Source: Phycisphaera sp. | Lineage (GTDB): Bacteria; Planctomycetota; Phycisphaerae; Phycisphaerales; UBA1924 | Direction: 5' to 3' | DNA length: 64,000 nucleotides | Assembly (NCBI GenBank): GCA_025916675.1 | Contig: CP098402.1 | Location: forward strand, 2,661,205 to 2,725,204 | In this document: piece by piece, positions 1 to 9,429 of the stretch | Layout: the number at the start of each line of letters is the position of its first letter | How positions within the stretch are numbered: position 1 is the first letter of the stretch | The notes under the pieces: model-generated | Databases searched by the model: none | Told to the model about the DNA's origin: nothing | What the model saw: the letters and a program-made list of their open reading frames with translations, nothing else | Made by a program: the position numbers and the translations under genes

Positions 1-855
1 GTTGTCGAACGGTGCGGGCAGACCGCAGCTCGAACGTGAGCCCGGACACCCAAACGTGGGGCTGCTCTCGCCATTTGTATCGCAGATCAGGTCGCCCGTG
101 GTGTTGCAACTGCTGGTCGATCCGCAGCCACCGCTGAACGTGTGCAAGAGGCCTAAATAATGCCCAACTTCGTGCGTCGCGGTGCGCCCCAGGTCGAATG
201 GGCGGAGTGGCGAGCTCCTGCCAAAAGCCGAGTGCAGCACGACCACGCGGTCGGCATCGTCGCCCACGATGCCACCCTGCGGCAGGTCGGGCACATAGCC
301 CAGCGCGCCCGAGGCGCTGTTGGTGTAGATATTGAGGTATCGGTTGGTGTCCCAGGCGAGCGTCTGCCAATAGCGGCCGCTGTCGTTGTACCAGGTGTTG
401 TTGGTGCTGTTGGTGATGCCGTCGGTGGGGTTGCCGTCGGGATCTTCGGTGGCCAGGTAGAACTCGATGCCCGTGTCGGTGCCCGGCGCGCCGAGCGTGC
501 CGGCGATGGCGCGGAAGTCCTCGTTGAGGATGTCGATCTGCGAGCGGACGCGGGCATCGGGTATGAATCCGGTGCCGTCGGTGCGCTGGATGACGTGGAC
601 GACCACAGGGATGCGGTACACACCCTGGCTGGGGTCGTAGGCCTCGTCGGGGTTGGTCCGCGTGAACGAACAATCGCTCGGCACGTCGATACCGGGCAAC
701 AGCCACGGATCGGGCGTCAGGCAGCGGGTGTGCTCCTGCTGGAAGTACTGCCCGAAAGCCACGGGGTCAGCGGGCTGGGCTTCCTGAGCAAGAGACGTGG
801 ACGAGAAAACAGCAGCGACGCAGGCAGCGCCGGCGAAAGCACAACGGCTCGGCAT
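1..855 (-). CDS. M43-family (pappalysin-like) secreted zinc metalloprotease, C-terminus outside window
   Basis: The 285 visible codons run off the left edge, so the C-terminus is missing. The ATG at 855 follows GGAGG with good spacing. Residues 1-23 look like a signal peptide ending in SLAQ. The middle of the protein has the family pattern RIPVVVHVI, then SQIDILNEDF. The zinc motif is HEVGHYLGLLH (HExxHxxGxxH), followed by Cys-rich GDLICDT, as in pappalysin-type M43 proteases, which are exported endopeptidases. The catalytic Glu and three His ligands are all present. What follows the Cys-rich stretch cannot be seen; related proteins often carry a sorting or adhesion domain there. No neighbour suggests a substrate. 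Confidence 0.9.
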   Translation of the reverse strand, partial: MPSRCAFAGAACVAAVFSSTSLAQEAQPADPVAFGQYFQQEHTRCLTPDPWLLPGIDVPSDCSFTRTNPDEAYDPSQGVYRIPVVVHVIQRTDGTGFIPDARVRSQIDILNEDFRAIAGTLGAPGTDTGIEFYLATEDPDGNPTDGITNSTNNTWYNDSGRYWQTLAWDTNRYLNIYTNSASGALGYVPDLPQGGIVGDDADRVVVLHSAFGRSSPLRPFDLGRTATHEVGHYLGLLHTFSGGCGSTSSCNTTGDLICDTNGESSPTFGCPGSRSSCGLPAPFDN

Positions 856-1007
856 GGTGGACCTCCCCAGTCCGCTTCAACCAGCCGGGGCGGACAGGCC
901 CGGGCATCGGAATGGGGGTGTATACGCGGAACACGGGCGGCTGTTTCCGGCATTCATCGCCGATCAGGCCCGAGAACGGGATATCAAGTGTGAGGACCCC
1001 GCGGTGC

Positions 1008-2537
1008 TCAACCGCCGGCGGCGTCGTTGATGGCCTTTCGCGAAGCCTCGGCCTGCTCGACGATGTCTTCTGGAGGGAACGCGAAGGGAGAATTAGCAAA
1101 GTGGTCGCCCGGATTTCTGGGAAGTCCAAGCGGCGGTCCGATCATCGGAACGCGCCGCCGAACGCCGCCGAACGCCCTGAACTCGAAGGGCTTGTCCGTC
1201 GGGGCATGGAGCAGCATGGTGGCGTTGCTGCCGCGGAGATCTCGCAGGCGGGTCTTGGGGTTGCCGAGGTAGACGTAGGAGCAGTGATCGCGGATCCACT
1301 GGGCGTCAGGGATCTGTGTGACGCTGGCCTCGTTCTCATCGGCCCGGATAAGGAACACACGCGCGGGCTCGCGCTCGTGGATGCCCCAGAGGCCATCGAT
1401 GTATGGCATGACCTCGCCCAGGTCCGGCGGCAGGAACCCCTGGTTGGCGCGCGCGTAGGCGGCGATGGCCTTGCTCAGAATGCGCAGGTCGTGCATCGCG
1501 TCGTTAAGCGGTGGCAGCGGATCCCCATCGCGAATGGTCTCGAACAGGTCGCGGGCCTCATGCACTCGCACCTCGAGTAGTTCGCTCTCGGCCGTGTCCG
1601 CTCGGCCATCCGCCGTCGCGAACGCCAGACGGCGAACGTGCTGTCGCTTGCGGCGATCGGGCGCTTCCACCCAAGCATCGGCCCTGGCATGGAGCATCAC
1701 CGTGAAGATGGGGTTCGGCACCCGCCAGAGGTTGGTACCAAGCGCGTCGCTGCGCCACATGCTGCGGGCGTTAATCCACTGGTCGCGTTCGGCTCGGCCT
1801 TCTGGAGTGTCCTCGAACTCAGGGAGGAAGGTGTTGCCGCGTGCCTTGGGCGAGAGGTACACGCGCAGGCGGTCCTTGTCGGCCTTGCCTTCGCGACGCG
1901 GGTTGTCGGGCAGGAACTCGAATGTCGCGGCCCAGTCTTTCGGAGCGATACCGTCGTGTTGCGCGGCATGGGCGATCATGGCTTGGGCAAGGAGGCCGGC
2001 GTCCTGCTCGAGCTGGCGGTACATGGGCATGGGCCCGCCATCGCGCAAAGCGGCGAACGTCTGCTTCGCGTCGTCGATCAGCCACTGCGCTTCCATGAGC
2101 GAGACCATCTCGACGTGGCCGTCGAGGAAGGCGACCGGCACCACCGCGCCATCGGGGTTCTCGGGGTGTGGCTGGACGGCAAAGGCGTGGTCGAGCGAGC
2201 GGTGGGCGATGGCGATGTCGCCCCAGTCGGGCACCTCGCCGGCGGAGATGCCCTCGACACCGAGGTAGCCATAGGGGACGCCGTCGTGGAGCCAGGTGGT
2301 GCCGTCGTCGCCCGGTGCGCCGGTGGCGGGCAGGTACTTGCCATCGGCCAACGCCTGGATGCTGGCGGGCATGGTGCTGTTGGCGTCGGTATAGACGATG
2401 ACGGCCATGGCGAGGTGGCGGGCCTGGATCATGGCCGCCATCTCGGGCGCGGGCGGCGGCGAGTCGTCCTGGGCGAGAACGGAGGTCGGCACGAACAGGA
2501 AGGCCGAGAGGACGAGGGCGAGCCGGGTGAGGATCAT
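1008..2537 (-). CDS. Secreted planctomycete protein with three pseudopilin-like segments
   Basis: About 509 aa. I chose the ATG at 2537 because GGAGG precedes it and the first 23 residues form a signal peptide ending TSVLAQ; a longer upstream open frame lacks these features. Three segments resemble the post-helix part of planctomycete pseudopilin-like proteins, a 'LxxAxxxYxxxxxxxxPxxLxxL' pattern: near residues 30-60 (AVIVYTDANSTMPASIQAL), 165-195 (AMIAHAAQHDGIAPKDW) and 365-390 (AIAAYARANQGFLPPDL). A 'VAFLDGHVEMV' stretch near residue 115 recalls the H-x9-DG family tail. No type IV prepilin cleavage site is visible. The function is unknown; it may be an envelope protein built from duplicated pilin-like units. 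Confidence 0.75.
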   Translation of the reverse strand: MILTRLALVLSAFLFVPTSVLAQDDSPPPAPEMAAMIQARHLAMAVIVYTDANSTMPASIQALADGKYLPATGAPGDDGTTWLHDGVPYGYLGVEGISAGEVPDWGDIAIAHRSLDHAFAVQPHPENPDGAVVPVAFLDGHVEMVSLMEAQWLIDDAKQTFAALRDGGPMPMYRQLEQDAGLLAQAMIAHAAQHDGIAPKDWAATFEFLPDNPRREGKADKDRLRVYLSPKARGNTFLPEFEDTPEGRAERDQWINARSMWRSDALGTNLWRVPNPIFTVMLHARADAWVEAPDRRKRQHVRRLAFATADGRADTAESELLEVRVHEARDLFETIRDGDPLPPLNDAMHDLRILSKAIAAYARANQGFLPPDLGEVMPYIDGLWGIHEREPARVFLIRADENEASVTQIPDAQWIRDHCSYVYLGNPKTRLRDLRGSNATMLLHAPTDKPFEFRAFGGVRRRVPMIGPPLGLPRNPGDHFANSPFAFPPEDIVEQAEASRKAINDAAGG

Positions 2538-2571
2538 GGCGTGTGCCTCCACGAGTGTGGGTCTCATGTCT

Positions 2572-3552
2572 TTATGGTGCCCGGGTGGCCTCGGGTTGCA
2601 GGGGCAACGCGCGGAAGCCCAGATTCGAGCCGACGACGCGCTCAAAGCCGCCGCTGGGGCTATTGAGGAGTTGGCTCGCGCCGTCGGGATCACGCAGGAC
2701 CATGGTGGTGGAGCCGCCGCCGTCGACGTTGAGGGCGTCCGACGCGCCAACATGGTGCATGATGGCGGCGGCCTCGGCCAGGCTCGCGCCCATGCTGAAG
2801 GCGGGCTGGCGGCCGTCGATGGTGACGAGGTAGAGCGTGTTCTGGTCGCCGCTCACGCCCACGAGCGTGCGCGGGTGGTGATTCGTCGCAAACGCATCGC
2901 TGCCAGCGTGCGTTTCTCCGCCGATGAGGATCGCGTGGCCAGCGATCGCGTGTGAGACGCCCAGGAGCCAGTCGATGCTATCGGTGTTCACATCAGGAGC
3001 GTCCAGGTGCAAACGCGCATTCAGGCTGTGTTCGTCCCCAACGAAGTCGGAACCGAAGACCATCACATCACGCTGGCTCTGATCAGCATTGGGGCTGACC
3101 AGGCGTTCTTGGGCGATCGACAGCCCAATCAGGTCCTTGGCCTCGCCCGGGAGCCGGTTGCAACACGGGTCGAAGAAGTGGGTGTTGATCGCGACGCTGA
3201 GCTCATTCTCTTCGAGGAAGGCGCGGGTGGTCTGGCCGTCGGTCTCGAGGGGCTTGTCGCCGTTGCCGGGAGTGGCGAAGAGCTCGAGGCCATCGGCGCT
3301 GGTGTCGATCCGCAGCATCTGAACCACCAAGGCCCGGGGCGTGTCGGTGGCCAGTTCGGCGTGCTCGATGCCCTGGAAGATTGGCCGCCAGCGGGGTTCG
3401 CTGGTGAAGAAGGGTTGGGCGGATGCGGCTTGGCCTTGCTCGGACTGTGCCGGGGTCTCGGCGGTGTTCGTCGGCGTCGTACACGCCGTGAGTTGCAAGG
3501 CGACAAGGACAGCAAACAGGGCTTGGGTGGGCGTGGGTGCTCGCTTTGGCAT
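2572..3552 (-). CDS. Lipoprotein of the phosphodiester glycosidase (NAGPA/DUF2233) family
   Basis: About 326 aa from ATG 3552 (MPKRAP). A hydrophobic N-terminus ends in a lipobox, LTAC, near residue 26, so the protein is probably a lipoprotein. Family landmarks are 'AINTHFFDPC' (the N-x-xFF core), 'RTLVGVSGDQNTLYLVTIDGRQ' broken around residue 235, and 'DALNVDGGGSTTMVLRD', the typical NVDGGGS active-site signature of NAGPA-like exoglycosidases. Members remove GlcNAc-1-phosphate or similar groups from phosphodiester-linked glycans or act on cell-wall polymers. The substrate here is unknown. The gene is convergent with nothing and divergent from uvrA. Confidence 0.85.
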   Translation of the reverse strand: MPKRAPTPTQALFAVLVALQLTACTTPTNTAETPAQSEQGQAASAQPFFTSEPRWRPIFQGIEHAELATDTPRALVVQMLRIDTSADGLELFATPGNGDKPLETDGQTTRAFLEENELSVAINTHFFDPCCNRLPGEAKDLIGLSIAQERLVSPNADQSQRDVMVFGSDFVGDEHSLNARLHLDAPDVNTDSIDWLLGVSHAIAGHAILIGGETHAGSDAFATNHHPRTLVGVSGDQNTLYLVTIDGRQPAFSMGASLAEAAAIMHHVGASDALNVDGGGSTTMVLRDPDGASQLLNSPSGGFERVVGSNLGFRALPLQPEATRAP

Positions 3553-3700
3553 GACCAGAATGTACCGCCGTAGGGGTGATCCGTCGCGTGGGGGCTTCCC
3601 GGTGTTCGTTCGGTGTTTGGGCGCGCTATCGTCCCGGCTCAGCCTTTGGATACCCGCGATCACCACCCCGAACGCCCAGAAACGCACGGAAGCAGCAGGC

Positions 3701-6700
3701 ATGGCACCCCCTTCGAAAGCCGTCAAGACCGGCGAGATCGAGCCCAAACCGCCCCGCGGCGGCAAGAGCACCCGACGCACCAAGAAGCCCGCGGCCGAGC
3801 CTATCCGCCTGGACACCGGGCCGGCCATCCGCGTGAAGGGTGCCCGCGAGCACAACCTGAAATCGATCGACGTGACCATCCCGCGTGACAAGCTGGTGGT
3901 CATCACCGGCCTGAGCGGCAGCGGCAAGAGTTCGCTCGCGTTCGACACGATCTTCGCCGAGGGGCAGCGCAAGTACATGGAGAGCCTGTCGGCGTACGCC
4001 CGGCAGTTTCTGGACCAGCTCAAGAAGCCCGACATCGACGAGATCGAGGGCATCCCCCCCACCATCGCGATCGAGCAGCGGAGCGCCGCCCACAACCCGC
4101 GCTCGACGGTCGCCACGACGACGGAGATCTATGACTACCTGCGGTTGCTGTTCGCGCGCTGCGGCACGCCGTACTCGTGGCGGCCGACCAAGACGAAGCG
4201 TGACGGCACGGTCACGAGTCGCAGTGGCAAGAAGATCAGCGCCACCAGCGCGACGCAGATCGTCGACGCGGTGCTGCGCTTTGGTGACGACACCCGGCTG
4301 ATGGTGATGGCGCCGGTCTTGCGCGGCAAGAAGGGCTTCCACCGCGACGTGCTCGAACGCTTGCAGGGCATGGGCTGGCAGCGGGCGCGCGTGGACGGCA
4401 ACGTCGTCGACCTACGTGACGTGCTGAAGGAGCCAAGCGACAACCCGCTGGACCTGGAGCGGTACGCCAAGCACGATATCGACGCGGTAGTCGACCGCGT
4501 CGTGATCCGCGAAGACGTGCGGCAGCGGCTGGCCGAGTCGATCGAGGCGGCGTTGCAGGTGGGCATGGGCTCGGTGGTCATCAGCGTCGAGGAAGATGGC
4601 GCGTGGACCGACCACAGCTTTAGCGCGAAGCTGGCCGACCCGGACGACCCGGCGTATGCGCTCGACGAGCTCGAGCCCCGAGTATTCAGCTTCAACTCGC
4701 CGTTTGGTGCGTGCGCATCGTGCCTGGGCTTAGGGCACATCCTGGAGTTCGATGAGGAGCTCGTCGCGCCCGATGGCGAGAAGGGCATCCTGCAGGGCGG
4801 CATCGCGCCGTGGAAGAAGAGCGGGCCGGGGGGCATGGTGTACCCCAAGCGGCTGCGGTGGTTCTGTCGGAAGTTCGGCGTGGCCCAGAGTACTTCGCTG
4901 AACGACCTGGACGATGAGGTGTACGACATCCTCATGCACGGGACGAGCCCCGACCAGGAAGAGGTGTACAACGCGCACTGGGCGGGCGTGCTCACGATGC
5001 TCCAGGACTGGTTCAACAAGACCGAATCGAGCTGGGTAAAGGACCACCTGCACAACTTCCAGAGCGAGCGGATCTGCCCGACGTGCTGCGGCGATCGGCT
5101 GCGCATCGAGGCGCTGCACGTGTGCGTCAAGAGCACGCACAAGGCCGATACGGCGCGCGCGGGCTCGCCGACGGTCATCGGCCGGCCCAAGAACGACGGC
5201 ACACTGCTGAACATCAGCGAGCTCAGCCGCTTGAACATCGACGACGCGATGGCGTTCGTGGAGGGGCTGGAACTCAGCGAAGAAGGGATGGCGATCGCCG
5301 AGCCCATCATGCGCGAGGTGGGGAATCGGCTGCGGTTCCTGCAGAGCGTGGGACTGGATTACCTCTCGCTCGATCGCCGAACCGCGACGCTGTCGGGCGG
5401 CGAGGCCCAGCGCATCCGCTTGGCCACGCAGGTTGGCAGCGGGCTGGTCGGCGCGTGTTATGTTCTGGACGAACCCACCATCGGCCTGCACCAGCGCGAC
5501 AACGATCGGCTGATCCGCACGCTGCGGCACCTGACCGACATCGGCAACACCGTGCTGGTGGTCGAGCACGACGAGGACATGATCCGCTCGGCCGACCACG
5601 TGCTGGACATCGGGCCTGGGCCGGGCGTGCATGGCGGGCGCATCGTGGCGCAGGGCACGGTCGAGCAGATCTGCATGACCCAGGGCTCGATCACGGGCGA
5701 TTACCTGGCGGGGCGCAGGAAGATCGATGTGCCAGAGGAGCGGCGGGCGCTCAGGACGAAGCAGGCCATCGTGGTGAAGGGTGCCAAGGAGAACAACCTC
5801 AAGGGCATCGACGCGGCCTTCCCGCTCGGCGGCATCGTGTGCGTCACAGGCGTCTCGGGCAGCGGCAAGAGCACGCTGGTGAACGACATCCTGCTCAAGA
5901 GCCTGAAGAAGGAGATCACCGGCACGCGCGTGAAGCCCGGGGCCCACACCCGGGTGAACGGGCTGTCGAAGGTCGATCGCGTGATCGAGGTGGACCAGTC
6001 GCCGATTGGTCGCACGCCTCGGAGCAACCCGGCGACGTACACGGGGGTATTCGACGACATCCGCAAGGTGTTTGCGAGCACGCGAGAATCGAAGATGCGG
6101 GGGTACATGCCCGGGCGATTTAGCTTCAATGTGCCCAGCGACCGCGCGGGCAAGGCCGGCGCGGGCGGGCGGTGCGAGGCCTGCGCGGGCCAGGGCGTGA
6201 AGAAGATCGAGATGCACTTTTTGCCCGACGTGTTCGTGCAGTGCGAGGTGTGCAAGGGCAAGCGGTACAACCGCGAGACGCTCGAGGTGCTCTACAAGGG
6301 CAAGAACATCGCCGACGTGCTGGCGATGACCGTCGAGGACGCGTGCTCGTTCTTCGAGGCCCAGGGCAAGATCCTGCGGTTCGTGCAGTGCCTTCATGAT
6401 GTCGGGCTCGACTACCTGACGCTGGGCCAACCCAGCACCACGCTCTCGGGCGGCGAGGCCCAACGCGTGAAGCTGGCCACCGAGCTGGGCAAGGGCACCC
6501 GCATCGACGGCACGCCCAGCACCGAGCACACGCTCTACATCCTCGATGAGCCCACGACGGGCCTGCACTTCGAGGACATTAACCGGCTGGTGGGCGTATT
6601 CGACCGCCTGGCCGACGCGGGCAACACGCTGGTGGTGATCGAGCACAACCTTGATGTGATCAAGCGTGCGGACTGGATCATCGACCTTGGCCCCGAGGGC

Positions 6701-6805
6701 GGCGACGGCGGCGGCACGATCGTGGCCGAGGGCTCGCCCGAGGACGTGGCGAGGGTGAAGGGCAGCCACACGGGGCGGTATCTGAAGGGGATGCTCGAGG
6801 GGTAA
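3701..6805 (+). CDS. uvrA: Excinuclease ABC subunit A
   Basis: The damage-sensing ATPase dimer of nucleotide excision repair. From ATG 3701 it is 1034 aa, longer than the usual ~940 because of a ~40-residue Lys/Arg-rich N-terminal extension. Walker A motifs are GLSGSGKSS near residue 70 and GVSGSGKST near 717. Two ABC signatures read LSGGEAQR; Walker B motifs read VLDEPTIGL and ILDEPTTGL. Zinc-binding sites are GACASC...CPTCCGDRL in the first half and GRCEACAGQG...CEVCKGKRYN in the second. All parts needed for activity are there. Upstream in-frame codons lack UvrA-like sequence, so the downstream ATG is preferred, although its ribosome site is weak. Confidence 0.96.
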   Translation: MAPPSKAVKTGEIEPKPPRGGKSTRRTKKPAAEPIRLDTGPAIRVKGAREHNLKSIDVTIPRDKLVVITGLSGSGKSSLAFDTIFAEGQRKYMESLSAYARQFLDQLKKPDIDEIEGIPPTIAIEQRSAAHNPRSTVATTTEIYDYLRLLFARCGTPYSWRPTKTKRDGTVTSRSGKKISATSATQIVDAVLRFGDDTRLMVMAPVLRGKKGFHRDVLERLQGMGWQRARVDGNVVDLRDVLKEPSDNPLDLERYAKHDIDAVVDRVVIREDVRQRLAESIEAALQVGMGSVVISVEEDGAWTDHSFSAKLADPDDPAYALDELEPRVFSFNSPFGACASCLGLGHILEFDEELVAPDGEKGILQGGIAPWKKSGPGGMVYPKRLRWFCRKFGVAQSTSLNDLDDEVYDILMHGTSPDQEEVYNAHWAGVLTMLQDWFNKTESSWVKDHLHNFQSERICPTCCGDRLRIEALHVCVKSTHKADTARAGSPTVIGRPKNDGTLLNISELSRLNIDDAMAFVEGLELSEEGMAIAEPIMREVGNRLRFLQSVGLDYLSLDRRTATLSGGEAQRIRLATQVGSGLVGACYVLDEPTIGLHQRDNDRLIRTLRHLTDIGNTVLVVEHDEDMIRSADHVLDIGPGPGVHGGRIVAQGTVEQICMTQGSITGDYLAGRRKIDVPEERRALRTKQAIVVKGAKENNLKGIDAAFPLGGIVCVTGVSGSGKSTLVNDILLKSLKKEITGTRVKPGAHTRVNGLSKVDRVIEVDQSPIGRTPRSNPATYTGVFDDIRKVFASTRESKMRGYMPGRFSFNVPSDRAGKAGAGGRCEACAGQGVKKIEMHFLPDVFVQCEVCKGKRYNRETLEVLYKGKNIADVLAMTVEDACSFFEAQGKILRFVQCLHDVGLDYLTLGQPSTTLSGGEAQRVKLATELGKGTRIDGTPSTEHTLYILDEPTTGLHFEDINRLVGVFDRLADAGNTLVVIEHNLDVIKRADWIIDLGPEGGDGGGTIVAEGSPEDVARVKGSHTGRYLKGMLEG

Positions 6806-6853
6806 GTTGCACAAAAGCGCAGGCTGGCGTCAGAGCCTCGTTTGAGCTCTTCA
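6806..6853 (-). terminator. Possible weak intrinsic terminator
   Basis: Between the converging ends of uvrA and the small minus-strand gene, AGGCT (6821-6825) and AGCCT (6834-6838) can pair. Read on the minus strand the hairpin is followed closely by CTTTTG. The stem is only 5 bp, so this is tentative. Confidence 0.3.
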
Positions 6854-7201
6854 CTACCCCGGCAGCACCATCCCGCTCTCCGGCCCACCCCCGGCCGAAC
6901 CGTGGCGGAGCAGGTCGTCCAGGTCGGGCAGCCAGCGGCGGGCGGTCGAGCAGTCGAAGTGCTGGGGCAGGCTCTCGGGCATCGCACCCTTGCCGAGTTG
7001 GCGGGTGAGCAGGGCCAGCAGGCGCTCAACCAGGCGGCTGGGGGCGAGGGCGCCGCCACACCAATAGTCGTGGTCGTGCCAGCTCAGGCTGATGTCGTGG
7101 TTGGTGGAGGTGCCCCGGCTGGTCACGGTGACCTCGTACAGCCAGCCGCGGCTGGTAGCCGTTTCGATGCCGACTTCGATGGTTCCCGCGGCCTGTGGCA
7201 C
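6854..7201 (-). CDS. Small hypothetical protein
   Basis: 115 aa, starting at GTG 7201. An in-frame stop lies just upstream, and AAAAGGG sits about 9 nt before the GTG, which fixes this start. The composition is that of a real soluble protein: TSTNHDISLSWHDHDYWCGG near residue 31, then an amphipathic segment LVERLLALL. No signal peptide or known motif is visible. It is convergent with uvrA and divergent from the ABC permease. I do not recognise the family. Confidence 0.55.
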   Translation of the reverse strand: MPQAAGTIEVGIETATSRGWLYEVTVTSRGTSTNHDISLSWHDHDYWCGGALAPSRLVERLLALLTRQLGKGAMPESLPQHFDCSTARRWLPDLDDLLRHGSAGGGPESGMVLPG

Positions 7202-7349
7202 TGTGGTCGGTATCCCTTTTCACGATTCGCTGTTTCCCGAGCCGCCTTCGTGACGGGCCGGGGGGCCTCTACCATCCTTGGTCGTGGCCCGGGGTCTATT
7301 CGTATCCCGAGCCGTTCGGCTCCATTGGCCTTCTATCGGGTGATTCCCC

Positions 7350-8675
7350 TTGGCATTTCTGCTCGAAACCATCCGACTTGGTATTGCCAACCTCCGGCTG
7401 CACAAGCTGCGGAGCTTTCTGACCGCCCTGGGCATCATCCTGGGCGTCGCGGCCGTGATCTGTATGGTGTCCATCGGCGAGGGGAGCAAGCAGGAGGCCT
7501 TGCGGCAGATCGAGCAGCTCGGTGCCCGGAACATCATCGTCCGCAGCCAGCGGCCGCCAGAATCTCCCCAGCAGGGGCAGGAGCGGTCGTTCGTGGTGAA
7601 ATACGGGCTGACGTGGACCGATCTGAGGATCATCGAAGACAACTTCTCGGACGATGCCAGGATCGTGGCCCTCAAGGAGATCGGCTCGGAGATCATCCGC
7701 GGGCCCATCAAGCAGACCAGCCAGGCCTACGGCGTCGACCCCCAGCTCGCCGAGGTGGCCAACCTGCGTGTCAATCGTGGGCGGTACCTCACCGACGGCG
7801 ACAACGCCGAGCGGGCGATGGTGTGCGTGATCGGCGCGGAGGTGGCGCGGCAGTTCTTCCCGATTGAGGACCCGCTGGGCAGCACCATCCGCATCGACGA
7901 CAAGGCCCTGCGCATCGTGGGCGTGCTCGAACCGGTGGGCCTCGCCGGCGGCGCGGGCTCGGCGCTCGTCGGGCGAGACCTCAACCTGGACATCCACATA
8001 CCCATCGAGACGGTGCGGTACGTATTCGGCGATTCGGTCTTCCGCCGCACCTCGGGCTCGTTCAATGCCGCCGAGGTGCACGTGTCGGAGTTGTACCTGA
8101 CCGTGCCGTCACGTGATGCGGTGGTCGGTGTCGCGAAGCGGCTTGAACGTGTCCTCGAATCACGACGCGATGGCATGACCGATGTCACGATGGTCGTGCC
8201 GTTCGAGTTGCTGGAGAACGCCGAGCGGGCGGCCCTGCGCGGCACGCTGATGCTGATGGCCATCGCGGGTATCAGCTTGCTCGTCGGCGGCATCGGCATC
8301 ATGAACATCATGCTGGCCACCGTGACCGAGCGCACGCGCGAGATCGGCATCCGCCGGGCGCTGGGCGCGACGCGCCGGCACATCGTCTGGCAGTTCCTGG
8401 TGGAAACAAGCGTGCTGAGCCTCATCGGCGGGCTCATCGGTGTAGCCATCGGCGTGGGGCTGAGCCTGCTGCTGGGCTGGGCCGTGCCGCTGCTACCCAG
8501 CATGCCGGTGCTGGGGCGGTTCATCCCCGCCGATGCGAGCCTGCCGACGCAACTGGCGTGGTGGTCGGTCATCGTGGCGATGACGGTGGCGGTGCTGACG
8601 GGGCTGATCTTTGGGCTCTACCCGGCGCGCAAGGCGGCGCGGCAGGATCCGATCGTGGCGCTGCGGCACGATTGA
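7350..8675 (+). CDS. MacB/FtsX-type ABC transporter permease
   Basis: 441 aa, apparently from TTG 7350 (MAFLLETIRLG). Layout follows MacB permeases: N-terminal membrane helix (LRSFLTALGIILGVAAVICMV), a periplasmic MacB_PCD domain of about 220 residues, then three C-terminal helices near residues 305-335, 350-380 and 405-430. Family signatures include SIGEGS, the GGIGIMNIML stretch, TERTREIGIRRALGAT and the closing GLYPARKAAR. Such permeases use an ATPase to move or extract envelope substrates. No ATPase is adjacent; the one at 12027 belongs to another permease. The substrate cannot be inferred. Confidence 0.88.
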   Translation: MAFLLETIRLGIANLRLHKLRSFLTALGIILGVAAVICMVSIGEGSKQEALRQIEQLGARNIIVRSQRPPESPQQGQERSFVVKYGLTWTDLRIIEDNFSDDARIVALKEIGSEIIRGPIKQTSQAYGVDPQLAEVANLRVNRGRYLTDGDNAERAMVCVIGAEVARQFFPIEDPLGSTIRIDDKALRIVGVLEPVGLAGGAGSALVGRDLNLDIHIPIETVRYVFGDSVFRRTSGSFNAAEVHVSELYLTVPSRDAVVGVAKRLERVLESRRDGMTDVTMVVPFELLENAERAALRGTLMLMAIAGISLLVGGIGIMNIMLATVTERTREIGIRRALGATRRHIVWQFLVETSVLSLIGGLIGVAIGVGLSLLLGWAVPLLPSMPVLGRFIPADASLPTQLAWWSVIVAMTVAVLTGLIFGLYPARKAARQDPIVALRHD

Positions 8676-8697
8676 TGTACGCGGATCTGATGGAGCA

Positions 8698-9429
8698 TCA
8701 CTCGACCGCGGGTGGCGTCTTCGGGAGCAGCGGCTTGGGGAAGCGGCCCTCGCTCTTCTTGAGCAGTTCAAGCCGCAGCTTGAGGCGCTGGGCCTCGATG
8801 CGGTCGTGCAGCAGGGTGAGCATCTCGGTGGCGTCGCGGGGCAGGTCGTCGGGCATGATCGGGTGGCCGTATTGCACGCCGATGGGCCCCTTGAACAGCG
8901 TGGGCTTGCTCTGGCCTGGGGGGAACACGTCGTAGACGCCATCGATGGCGACGGGCAGCACCGGGCAGCGGGCCTTTCGTAAGATCAGGGCCATACCGCG
9001 CTTCAGGGGCATGACGTGGCCGTCGCGGGTGCGCCGGCCCTCGGGAAACAGCAGCACGGCCCCACCGGCCTTCAGGCGACCGATCACAGCCTCGAGTGCG
9101 GCCCGGTCGCCGCTGTCTTCCTTGATCGGGAACGCGTTGAATGCGCTGATGAAGCTGCTGAAGAATGGGTTGTTGAACAGGCCCGCGCGGGCGAGGTAGT
9201 CGAGCGGCCGGCTGGTGATGCCCCCGCCGATGAGGGGCGGGTCGTAGTAGCTCTGGTGGTTGGCAACGACCAGCACCGGGCCCCGTGTTGGCACGCGTTC
9301 AGGATGGAGCCACTGGACGTTATGGAACGTGCGGAAGTAGGCTCGGGTGATGGGCTGGCCGACGCGATAGGCGAAGCCCGCTGTTGGCGAGACGTAGCTT
9401 TGTTGTTCGTCAAAAAACGGCCCGCTCAC
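8698..9429 (-). CDS. plsC: 1-acyl-sn-glycerol-3-phosphate acyltransferase-like enzyme
   Basis: 243 aa from GTG 9429, which overlaps the cmk stop in a GTGA coupling. It transfers an acyl chain to lysophosphatidic acid in phospholipid synthesis, at the inner membrane. The catalytic H-x4-D motif appears as NHQSYYD near residue 67, and the FPEGRR substrate motif near residue 131. Downstream 'GMALILRKARCPVLPVAIDG' matches the family's third and fourth blocks. The length is normal. The cmk-plsC order is a common bacterial arrangement, here preceded by a TIM-barrel gene in a coupled unit. Confidence 0.88.
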   Translation of the reverse strand: MSGPFFDEQQSYVSPTAGFAYRVGQPITRAYFRTFHNVQWLHPERVPTRGPVLVVANHQSYYDPPLIGGGITSRPLDYLARAGLFNNPFFSSFISAFNAFPIKEDSGDRAALEAVIGRLKAGGAVLLFPEGRRTRDGHVMPLKRGMALILRKARCPVLPVAIDGVYDVFPPGQSKPTLFKGPIGVQYGHPIMPDDLPRDATEMLTLLHDRIEAQRLKLRLELLKKSEGRFPKPLLPKTPPAVE

